Below are positions 55,437 through 64,000 of a stretch of DNA of 64,000 nucleotides, in pieces. The stretch spans positions 27,308,046 to 27,372,045 of the forward strand of contig JACGWO010000007.1 of the NCBI GenBank assembly GCA_034509735.1, in the 5' to 3' direction. How positions within the stretch are numbered: the first letter of the stretch is position 1; each line of letters begins with the position of its first letter. The position numbers were made by a program, and so were the translations under genes. A model generated the notes under the pieces. That model did no database searches and was not told the DNA's origin. It was given only the letters and a program-made list of their open reading frames with translations. This DNA is from Sesamum alatum. Lineage: Eukaryota; Streptophyta; Magnoliopsida; Lamiales; Pedaliaceae.

Positions 55437-56590
55437 AAGAACCTACTCAGATTCAACCAGAAATTGCACAACCTATAATTCCTGAAAATCATGGTTCTCC
55501 TATTAAACAACATGTGTAGGTTGAGTTAAACACTACCCAAACTAACACCTTGGCAGATCCTATTAGGCCACTCTTGGTCTACTCACGAATGAATGCAGTC
55601 CACACATTCCCAGAGCACGCTCAAGAATCTAAACCCGAATCAGGTACTAATATCCAAACGCTTGAATGTGATGACTTGAGTATTCCTATTGCTATTAGGA
55701 AAGGAACATGAGCATGCACCAAACATTCAATTTCTCATTTTACTCCCCTTGGAAAATGCTCTAAAAGCCATAAGTGTTTTCTTAGTAAAATAAATTCAAT
55801 TTTCATACCACAAACACTTGATGGTGCACTTAGGGATAAGAATTGAAAAAATGCCATGAATGATGAAATGAATGCATCGATTAAAAATCAGACATGGGAA
55901 ATAGTGGATTCACCATGAGGAAAGAAACTTTTAGGATGTAAATGGGTGTTCACAGTTAAATACAAAGCAGATGGCTCATTGGAAAGATACAAGGCGGGAC
56001 TTGTAGCTAAAGGATATACCCAAACTTATGGGCTAGATTACCATGAAACCTGTGCTCCGATAGCAAAGATGAACACTATACGTATATTTGCCAGCTAACT
56101 TTGATTGGTCTATGCAGCAATTTGATGAAAAAAAAATACCTTTTTACATGGCAATTTGAATGAAGAGGTTTATATGGCAGCTCCACCTGGATTCGAAGAT
56201 AAGTTCGGGAATAAAGTCTGCAGATTGAAAAAGGCTCTATATGGCCTTAAAAAATCTCCTCGAGCATCGTTTGGGAGATTTATAAAAGTAATGCTAGGAA
56301 TTACGTAGAAGCAAAGTCAAGGAGATCACACTTTGTTCATTAAATTCTCTACAGGAGGTAAAATGATAACTCTTATTATTTATGTGGATAACATTATAGT
56401 CACAGGCAATGATGATGAAGAGATGAACCACATAAAGCTCAAGCTTGCGTAGGAATTTGAAAATTTAAGACTTAGGAAGTTAATATACTTTCTGGGCATA
56501 GAAGTGGCTCGGTCAAAGGATGAAATTTTCAGTCTCAACCCAAGCACATCCTGGACCTTCTAAAAGAAACTAGAATGATGGGGTGCAAAC
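55437..56590 (+). pseudogene. Copia C reverse transcriptase
   Basis: [60 protein letters not shown] and [16 protein letters not shown] are readable. The catalytic motif reads YVDNIIVTGND near 56377-56410 where YVDD is expected. Several stops occur (for example TGA near 55917 and TAG near 56306). Confidence 0.86.
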
Positions 56591-57340
56591 CAATTGATAC
56601 ACCTGTTGAACCAAAACCACAAACTACGTAAAGCAAAGGATGATGAGCCTGTTGACAAGGGGAGGTATCAAAGTCTAGTAGGAAGACTAATCTATTTATC
56701 ACATACCGGGCCAGCCATTGCATATACAATAAGTGTAATCGGCCAATTCATGCATGATCCTAAAAGTGTTTATCTTCTAGCTGTGTATAGAGTATTGAGG
56801 TATCTTAAAACTACTACTGAAAGAGGAATCATGATTGGAAAGCACGAAAGCAAGTTGAAGCTTATACAGATGCAGATTGGGCAGGCTCAATTGTGGATAG
56901 AAGGTCAACAACTGGGTACTGCACTATGTTTATTGGCGACTTGATCACTTGGAGAAGCAAGAACAATCTGTAGTTGCTAGATCAAGTGCTAAAGTGGACT
57001 TTAGAGCTATGGCTCATGGCATATGTGAGCTTTTGTGTATACGTATCATCTTGAATGACCTAAGAGTTAAGTGGAAATGACCTACGAGGCTTTATTATGA
57101 CAACACGGCAACAATTAGCATTGCTCACAACCCAATACAACATGATAGAACTAAACACATTGAAATTGATCGACACTTTATAATAGAAAATCTGAAAAGT
57201 GGACTCGTCTGCACTCCACATGTTCCAACAAAGAAACAAATGGCAGACATGTTGACTAAGCGGCTAGCAAGAGCACAATTTGAAGAAGTTATACGCAAGC
57301 TGGGAATGGATACCATCTACATACCTGCCAGCTTGAGGGG
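56591..57340 (+). pseudogene. Copia C RNase H
   Basis: GRYQSLVGRLIYLSHTGPAI and YLKTTTERGIMIGKHESKLK are followed, out of frame, by YTDADWAGSIVDRRSTTGYC (catalytic Asp), VARSSAKVDFRAMAHGICEL (Asp where catalytic Glu is usual), LYYDNTATISIAHNPIQHDR and DMLTKRLARAQFEEVIRKLG to PASLRGSDENQ. A G-rich polypurine tract, GAGGGGGAG, follows (57335-57343). Confidence 0.87.
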
Positions 57341-57343
57341 GAG

Positions 57344-57597
57344 TGATGAAAATCAGCAATGTAATTCAGCAGATTCTATATCTTAGTTGTAAATATAAAA
57401 TGATATCTTAGCTTTCTATAGTATATAATATATGAGCTGTAAATAGGAGGGTATCTTACTGAATCAAGATAATATCTTGACTGTAGATAGGAGATATTTC
57501 AGGTTCATTACTTTCCTTAAAATTAGAGGGTAAGGACCTGTATATATAATTGTTGTATTAGTTGTTAAATGCAGAAATGAAATTAATTCTTTCTTCG
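57344..57597 (+). repeat. 3' LTR of copia C
   Basis: 254 bp, tgatgaaaatcagcaatgta to ttctttcttcg, with clear divergence from the left LTR (for example an extra taggagg segment at about 57445). Confidence 0.92.
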
Positions 57598-57602
57598 CAT
57601 AT

Positions 57603-58518
57603 CATTAATAGGCATATCCTTAGTGACATCTTTTTTCGGTTCCTTATCTTTGGCATAATTAGTAGTAGCAACACGAACTTCCTTTACATCATTTTTCAGT
57701 TCTTGGTCTTTGACATCATCAACATTAGCATCATGAACTTCTTGGGGCTCCATCTTTTGAGAAATTTCTTTCTTTTGATTATTTATTTTGGCATATCTTA
57801 TTCTTCGGAGCTTGCTTCAGTAACATCAACTTCTTTTTCCTTTAATTCATAGCCTACTGCCACCAACTTCTGACTTGTTATATCCTGCTTCTTCTAGTGT
57901 CTCTCTCTCTCTCTCTCTCTACTCTTTTTTTGATATAAAATATATTTAATATGTAAGCATGTTCATCTTTGCTCTTCACAACTCATCATCATGATCAAAC
58001 TCCACATCGGGCTTCTTCTTAAGCGATTTAGACCTAAGCTTTTCTTCCTTGGTCTCTTTTTTTCCTCGGCGAGTCGATATTGAGTGAAGGTGTCAAAATT
58101 GGAAATTCATTGTCATCAATAAAACTATCCTCATGTATTTCATCTTCAGAGTGCATATCAGAATCCAGTTCAGTATTTTAAATGCTAATTCCATATGTTC
58201 TGAATCATTACCTGCAAATAAGGTTTATTATCATGGGCATAGTAATTAGTCAAGTGAACACTCTATGGACCAATAACTAAGAAGGTCAAGTCATATGCCT
58301 CATCAAAATTCCAACTCTAAATAGCATAACTCAACTTTGTTTGTTACTAAAGCACAGAGGATAACTGGCCTCTTCTTCCCCACTCTACAGTGAACTCAAG
58401 CCTTTTCTATCGCATTACCAATTCTTAAACCAGCTTGAGTGATTCGAAGTATTTTAGCATTTAAGCAAGAATGGGCAACGCGTTTCCCGGGATTCACCTC
58501 AACTCCCCCAAAAGTCAT
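57603..58518 (-). pseudogene. FKBP43/53-like peptidyl-prolyl isomerase, N-terminal remnant
   Basis: The minus strand from the ATG at 58518 reads MTFGGVEVNPGKRVAHSCLN, ILRITQAGLRIGNAIEKA, a TGA, then VHCRVGKKRPVILCALVTNK and VELCYLELEF. After a frame change it reads VIGP then SVHLTNYYAHDN. This is the nucleoplasmin-like N-terminal domain (GVEVKPGKP hallmark) of plant nucleolar FKBP43/FKBP53 immunophilins. Next comes an acidic stretch (ELDSDMHSEDEIHEDSFIDD, about 58180-58110) and Lys/Glu-rich linker text (EEKLRSKSLKKKPDVEFDHD; QEVHDANVDDVKDQELKNDV, about 57740-57690). The FK506-binding catalytic domain is not in the window. Copia C lies directly beyond the last readable codons. A CT microsatellite (57898-57920) interrupts the linker. 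Intact family members are histone chaperone/PPIases; this one is dead. Confidence 0.82.
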
Positions 58519-58861
58519 AATACATGTTGAGTTTTGAACTGCCCTTTGCCTTCTCCTTTTCCATCCAAAAACCGCTCTACAAGTTGAAGATGACTAGTTC
58601 AGGATCTACCCCTAATACTATCTTATATTAATACGACAATCGGTCCGATAAATAAACAAAGTATTATATTAACCTATCACAACTTATTCCTTACATTATG
58701 ATGTGTTAATATAACAAACTATAATCGCACTACACTTGGTAAACAGGGCCTTACTATATAACTATCCTAATGGTCATTTCTCTTCTTACTACTTTTTTTC
58801 TACACATATACGATTCTTGGACACAAATTATAGGACTCAACCAATTATACAATGAATTATA
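58519..58861. other. Intergenic DNA upstream of the FKBP-like pseudogene
   Basis: No coding signal. It may include the former 5' untranslated region (catgttgagttttgaactgc, about 58522-58542). Nothing else recognised. Confidence 0.4.
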
Positions 58862-61712
58862 ACCTATAATGCACGGACACTCCGAAAAATTACTCGATGC
58901 AGTGTCGGACATGGACACGGTTCGGACATGCCTTGGACACGGCATAAGCGTGTCCGAAAATATAAAATAAAAGAGAAAAAATGACACGGTGTCGGACACA
59001 CCTGTTGGCGTGTCCGACACATTTTGGAGAAGTGTTTGATACGTTTTGGACACGTTTTGATTTTTTTTATAATTTTAAAAAGTTTTTGATTGTCTTTTAA
59101 AAAAAGAGTTTTGGGGCTAAATAAAAAGAAAAAAAATTAATTTACTTCTCTCAAACTAAAAGTTTTAGGATGAAATTACTAAGAAATTGAGAAATGGTCA
59201 TGATAATTTAACTAATTTGGATGATTAGAAATTTTTTCATTGCGTACTTTTAATATAAACTAATTATGTATATTTTGGAAGTCATGTATTTTGGTTAAAA
59301 ATTTAGATATAAGATATGATTATATATATTATCATGATATTTTTCATATTGCATAAATTTTACGAAAATAAAAAATATATATTATAATAGTTGTGTCAGT
59401 GCCGTGTCATGTCCTATTTTTTTAAAAGTTTTCTGTCGCCGTATCCAAATCATGTCGTGTTCGTATTGCCGTATCTGTTGGAATAGGTGACCAGAAAGCC
59501 AATAGGTTTTGCAATTTGTAACCTATTCGACAACTTGATGTAGATGTAATATTATTACGTGATGAATAAGATTGAGTGTTCGTCACCAATGGTACCTTCT
59601 TTGTTGCGCTCATCTTACATTTGTTAAAATGGTGTTTAACTTATATCGCAACAAAGCCCACAGACCATGGATAACAACTCGTGCAGTTGGGCCACGCATT
59701 GGATGGTGGTCATGAAACCAACTGATTAAGAGTTGGGTATGAAACGTTCCAAGTCGAGGACCTCGAGACAGGGCATCGAGAGTCCTATTGAGACTTGCGT
59801 CAAGAGTCGTGTTCATTGGATGAGTGTCGTGTTTCATCGGCGACAGGCGTGGGACGCCTACACGATCTTGATAGGTTGGTCGACTGGGGTCGAGCCAACT
59901 GGACTGACTCGCGGGGATCGTTATATGGAAGCCTTGGAGGCTTGGTCGGTATGATTGGTTTTCCCCGGTTCCGATAGTACGGGAGTAATCCTCAGACTTG
60001 AGGAATCATGGCAGTCGCGTGCACAGGACGGTTGTATCTTGGATCTGGCGAGAGGTAATCATTCTGTAAGATGATTATCATAAGCCTTGTCCAGTGCAGT
60101 CGGAATGTGTAGCGAGGACGGTGGATTCCAAGAAGAGGATCCGTCACCTGTCAATATGTGACAGAGGTATCTCCTATGCACGTTCATGCTGTTTGAAGTT
60201 GTGGCCACAATGGTTGGTCGAACAGGGAATGGTTTCTTGTGTCGACGCAATGAAGCATACGTGGTCTCGAGTATTAAGCATAGATGCCTAGTCAAGGATG
60301 GGAACCGACGCCCAATTCCATAGCCTAGACTAAGGCCGGGAGACGGTAGACGGAAGGATCGTACCCGTACGAAATCGGCGCCTAAATGTTCACGCCAATT
60401 CACCTAGTCTCTAGTGCCATGGACCGTTGCTAGACGGCCACCCATGGTAACGGGCCCTTGTGGGACACGGGCCCAAGTCTAGCTGAGGGTGAACCTAAAG
60501 GGTCACACACAAATCACCGAGGAGGTTGAGAGATTGTCTTGGAGTCAATCTCGAAGGATAAAATAAGTAATTGGATTACTTAAGGGAAAGTCCATTGGAT
60601 GGACGGGCCGATATTGTATCGGGCTTTCGTTTAATCGGTAAATTGAATTTTCGATTAAATATAGAAAGTTGAGATGTTGGATCTTTTAATTGGATTAAAA
60701 GATCAAGGGGAATAATTTAAATGGACATTAAATTGGATTTAATGTTGGGTTCGTCGTAATTGGATTACGATAAAACCCGGTCCATTAAATTATACCCGAG
60801 AGGAGAAATAATTCCTATTTTGGAATAGGAAGAAGTTGGACTTCTTCCCTTAATTAAACATGGTCGACATGCTCCCTTGGAGGAAGCAAAATCAGCCATA
60901 TTTCATGCTAGGTGGTATGTTGACTTATCTCTTTTGGAAAGAGACAAATCAACTCCAATCAAGCTCTTCCCTTTTGGTATAATTTGATCATACCATAAAT
61001 TTTGGTAGGCTTGATTGAAGAATTGATGGTGATTGATTGGAATGAATCTAGACATCCTTGGATGAACCTAGACACATTCCAATAATCACATTAATTATGT
61101 ATATATATTAGAATATACAACACCAAGCATAAGTGATTCATTATTCATCTTTTTCTAGGAAAAATAAAAGACAAAAATCCTCTCCTCTCTTTCAAACTCT
61201 TGGCCTCTCTCCCTCTCTTACACTTGTGTTCTTCACTTGATTTTAAATCAAGAAGAAGAACAAAGTAAGTTTAAGAGAGCACTAATTCATAGTGTTCTTC
61301 TCTTAAACCAATTCCTTCTTAAACCCGTTCTTTTCTAGCAAGAAGAACGTGTGTTTCTTCCGGTGTGGTGTGGATCACATTTGGAGAATCCATACGTTTG
61401 GATTTGGTGAGCATTCCGGAGAAGGAACAACGCAAGTAGTCGGGAGCATACACTAAATAATCAAAGGTAACGGTTTATTATGCTTTGATTGATTTAATAT
61501 ACATCTATGCCCTATGTGTTTAAATATATGTTTCTAATATTTACACATCCTACATCGAACGTCCGGTTGAGCACCCAAGGGTACACCCCTTGGGATTCGC
61601 ATATTTAAATTAGATTTAAATTTGTGCACAATTTCTCGCTTCCTCGCTTCCGCTCGCGCTCCCGGGCGGATCCGCTTGTCCTTCAGTATCCGTGTCCATG
61701 CATCATAGATTG
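58862..61712. mobile_element. Nonautonomous TIR element split by a solo LTR
   Basis: The left end reads ctataatgcacggacact and the right end, on the other strand, ctatgatgcatggacacgga. The subterminal region is packed with gtgtcggacac / gtgtccgacac words in both orientations (58900-59060, 59395-59475). Without the solo LTR inside it (59476-61685) the element would be about 640 bp and noncoding. Superfamily not assigned; no target duplication defined. Confidence 0.6.
59476..61685 (+). repeat. Solo LTR of the outer-copia family
   Basis: It starts TGTTGGAATAGGTGACCAG, ends ggatccgcttgtccttca, and is collinear over about 2.2 kb with 25373-27600. The pentamer gtatc lies on both sides (59471-59475 and 61686-61690). 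No internal region is attached, so this is an insertion reduced by LTR-LTR recombination. Confidence 0.95.
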
Positions 61713-61870
61713 TAACAATTATAATAAAAAATGAGTAGAAAAGTAACAACAATTGATTTTTAAATGAGAGAAGAGGTAAAGGAAAGATCCTTCTTTAAAT
61801 GCCACTGCCTTTGTCCTTATATAAGCAAGAATCCAACTCCCTAGTCATCACAATAATTGACAATTATAAC

Positions 61871-62428
61871 TGATGTGTAAGTAAACGAGGACTTACACCT
61901 CGATTAAAATAGCTGCCTCGTAGGGAAGGTGCGGAGCAGGAGCCGAGGAAAGAGAGGTCATAGACGAGGACCTTTCTTATACCTCATATATGAGGGAATC
62001 TATCGACATACGAGGGTATCATATTGAGTGGACCAAGTGGATTGCCTCGAACCAATAAATGCAGGCACTTTGGGAACCTCGTATTTCTCCAAAACCAAGA
62101 AGAATCCACTAAAATACGAGGATATCCTGCCAACTGGGCCAAGTGGAAAGCCTCGAACAAAATACGAAGTCTCCCCACGAGTAAAAGACTAGTAAAAACT
62201 AGGATTTTTCACCTCGTACGAAGACGAATATGGGGCCTCGTATGAACATAAGGGCTCCTAGTAAAAAGAAGCCTCTAAATTAACAGACCTTCTGACAATA
62301 TCTCATCCACTAGACTGACTGCGTATCTGAAGGAGATCTTTTTCTGTTTTCTTTCCCTATATAAACCCTCTCCCATTGTAGAACAGAACAAGCTTCCAAA
62401 TCCTTGAGTAACAGATTTTACCACATCA
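61871..62428 (+). repeat. 5' LTR of gypsy E
   Basis: 558 bp with seven-base inverted termini TGATGTG...CACATCA. A TATATAAA box is at 62358-62365. A diverged direct repeat lies inside: tacgagg(g/a)tatc ... ccaagtgga ... gcctcgaac at about 62009-62053 and 62114-62160. The far 3' LTR is outside the window. Confidence 0.82.
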
Positions 62429-62431
62429 AAT

Positions 62432-62448
62432 TGGCGATGTCTGTGGGA
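62432..62448 (+). promoter_or_regulatory. Primer-binding site of gypsy E
   Basis: TGGCGATGTCTGTGGGA lies three bases after the LTR. It resembles the TGGCGCC-GTCTGTGGGA type site of plant Tat/Athila-like elements with a few changes. Confidence 0.7.
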
Positions 62449-62494
62449 AGCTAAAAAAAATAATAAGTAAAAAAGGGTGGTAAAGAGGCAAGTC

Positions 62495-62779
62495 ATGTTA
62501 GGGTCTCGGGAGATAGAACAAGAAGAGGGAGGAGAGAATACATTATCCCCTGAGCAATCCGGGAGAAACCTGCTGAAGGAGTCTTTGGAGAATCACGCCC
62601 CACTCAGCCCAAAATATGTGAGAATGGAGGACGTTCGAGTGTTATTGGAAGAAGCAGCTGAAAAAGGGGCCCAGGCTGCCCTCCAATTGGTGAAGGAGCG
62701 GAGAACAATCAATGCCCACTCTCTCTCGCCTAGAGGAAGCCCCCGGCCAAAATCCCGAGAAAATTCGGTAGGAAAATAG
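62495..62779 (+). pseudogene. Gypsy E gag N-terminal segment
   Basis: First ATG at 62495. The frame reads MLGSREIEQEEGGENTLSPE, VRMEDVRVLLEEAAEKGAQA and ALQLVKERRTINAHS, with a likely coiled coil. It stops at a TAG after NSVGK. The gag domain proper follows in other frames. Confidence 0.65.
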
Positions 62780-62819
62780 TTATACGCCACGGCGCCTGCT
62801 GCCTGAACCACCTTAGGAA

Positions 62820-63340
62820 ATGCCAACCAAACTCCTGGAGGACCCTCACATCGCGTCCTTACGCAAAGACCTATATGAACTTAGGAGGCAGCTTATGCCC
62901 AATACTTCCAATGTTAAAAAAGGCAACCCATTCTCCCCGGAAGTATTGGCAGCCACCTTCCCAAACCATATCAGGTTGCCGCAAGTTGCATCATATGGGG
63001 GGAAAAGGGAGATCCTCGTGACCATGTCGACCAATTCATAGCGACAATGTATTTGGTCGACCCCGGTGACCTCATCTTGTGTAGAATATTCAACACCACT
63101 CTAGTAGGTCGGGCCCAGACGTGGTTCTCACAACTTCCTCCAGGGTCTATAATGAGTTTTGATCAGCTCGCAAGAAGCTTCGTACATCACTTCGCGGGAA
63201 ATAAGCGGTACCCAAAATATCCCAGCCATCTCTTTGTCGTGGTACAAGAGGAAGGAGAGTCGTTGAGGAGTTACATACAAAGATTCACTAACGAAATTCT
63301 GGACGTACCTAGTAGTAGCCCGGAATTTTATCGGGAATAA
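62820..63340 (+). pseudogene. Gypsy E gag domain
   Basis: LRKDLYELRRQLMPNTSNV, NPFSPEVLAATFPNHIRLPQ and VASYGGK are followed by a one-base frame change near 63005 to GDPRDHVDQFIATMYLVDPG. Then CRIFNTTLVGRAQTWFSQLP, FDQLARSFVHHFAGNKRYPK and EEGESLRSYIQRFTNEILDV follow. This is the retrotransposon gag (capsid) domain. A stop (TAA, 63338-63340) follows EFYRE. Confidence 0.87.
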
Positions 63341-64000
63341 TGGCGCAGGGGTTGCGCAATGGGGGGTTAGCTGATTCCCCCATAGGAGAACCCACCGATT
63401 CGTGGGACGAGTTACTGAGGAGAGCCGAGAAATTTATCTTAATTGAGGAATCCAGGCGGGTCAGGAACACCTATAGGCCACGAAAGGAGCCAATAAAAGA
63501 CAACCCCATGAAGATGATGGACGAGCGAATTCAGGATCGGAAGTATGTAGCCGAGGCGTACATCCCATTGAAAACTACCCAAGCAGAAGCCTCAGTGGTG
63601 GCTGAAAGAAACGAACAGTTGAGGTGGCCACCTAAAATGAAGGATAATGAGGATCGGATGAGGTCCTCAAAATGTTGCAATTTTCATCGAGATAGAGGTC
63701 ATACGACCGAGCAATGCTTCCACCTAAAAAATGAACTGGAAAGGCTTATCCAGATGGTGTATCTAGGGGAACTCACTTAGTCCCCTTCCCCCCTGGCTAA
63801 AGCCACCGGGAAAAGAAAAGCCCCGGCTCAAGCACCGGTCCAAAAGTCAGGAGGATACTCAGGGACTCGCGGAGTTTATGGGAGGATTATAAACGTCATT
63901 GAAGGTGGAAATTATGGGGGACCCTCGAAGACCGCCAGAAAGAGACACCTACGAGAAATCACTAGATCGGTCTTTGTGAGTCCGCATGCCAAAGGGGAAG
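63340..64000 (+). pseudogene. Gypsy E gag C-terminus with zinc knuckle
   Basis: The frame reads MAQGLRNGGLADSPIGEPTD, SWDELLRRAEKFILIEESRR and, at about 63671-63720, CCNFHRDRGHTTEQCFHLKN, a CCHC-like knuckle typical of this gypsy lineage, then ELERLIQ. A TAG at 63778 is followed in frame by SGGYSGTRGVYGRIINVIEG and KRHLREITRSVF, the start of the linker to protease, to the window edge. Confidence 0.85.

Larger units (their letters stand above)
52761..57597 (+). mobile_element. Copia C, full-length but heavily decayed
   Basis: Short LTRs (52761-53006 and 57344-57597) and the duplication catat at both flanks (52756-52760 and 57598-57602) define the element. A primer-binding site and polypurine tract are present. 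Domains are in copia order. Terminal dinucleotides are mutated (TG to CG at the left start, CA to CG at the right end), and catalytic residues have changed in protease and RT, so this is an old insertion. Confidence 0.92.
61871..64000 (+). mobile_element. Ty3/gypsy element E, cut by window edge
   Basis: A 5' LTR, primer-binding site and broken gag are present; pol would lie beyond 64000. The primer-binding site and gag differ from the gypsy element at 4612, so it is another lineage. Confidence 0.85.

Noticed and set aside
57562..57852. Plus-strand hydrophobic frame of 96 codons
   Set aside because: It is the antisense of the Lys/Glu/Asp-rich FKBP-like linker, which yields Ile/Phe/Ser-rich text.

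Overview
The window is AT-rich nuclear DNA from a flowering plant, almost certainly a dicot. The evidence is stacked Ty1/copia and Ty3/gypsy elements, a 5'-truncated L1-type LINE, Helitron-like, CACTA and Mutator-like miniature elements, and decayed exons of two plant-type host genes. I see no intact host gene, no tRNA or rRNA gene, no CRISPR array and nothing prokaryotic. Nearly all recognisable protein sequence is retrotransposon gag/pol.

Layout. 1-4611: AT-rich DNA with Helitron-like repeats, a broken alcohol dehydrogenase-like gene on the minus strand (three exons recognised, 1518-3333) and MITEs. 4612-11705: Ty3/gypsy element, minus strand, with gag, protease, RT and RNase H but no integrase core. 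11706-15315: AT-rich DNA with MITEs. 15316-20457: copia element B, minus strand, with a perfect 5-bp target duplication (TSD). 20458-22517: CACTA miniature element (3-bp TSD), a small hairpin and a Mutator-like MITE. 22518-24309: LINE fragment with a 17-bp TSD and A-rich tail.

24635-46445 is a nest. An inverted-repeat (foldback) element received a Mutator-like MITE. A large copia element with LTRs of about 2.2 kb (25373-45653, plus strand, TSD gaaac) then landed in that MITE. A related copia element with LTRs of about 2.0 kb (30961-41341, minus strand) landed in the integrase region of the first. The inner copy is young: I count about a dozen differences between its LTRs, and it keeps a gag-pol frame of about 1,200 codons. 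Both copies carry a GC-rich, CpG-rich block in the leader between primer-binding site and gag, strongly expanded in the inner copy.

46552-50454: truncated copia element D. 50969-52540: degenerate LTR of a third subfamily related to the nested pair. 52761-57597: decayed copia element C (TSD catat), inserted beside or within a minus-strand FKBP43/53-like pseudogene (57603-58518). 58862-61712: nonautonomous terminal-inverted-repeat element split by a solo LTR (59476-61685, TSD gtatc) of the same family as the outer nested element. 61871-64000: 5' LTR, primer-binding site and broken gag of a second Ty3/gypsy element that runs off the window.

The genes do not form a host pathway. Each LTR element would supply capsid, protease, integrase and RT-RNase H for its own copying, and every copy here has at least one visible break. 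The points most worth following are the GC-rich expanded leader, the hairpin-rich foldback element, LTR blocks conserved between diverged subfamilies, and a 19-bp triplication that shifts the frame of the outer element. I found no convincing previously undescribed functional system.
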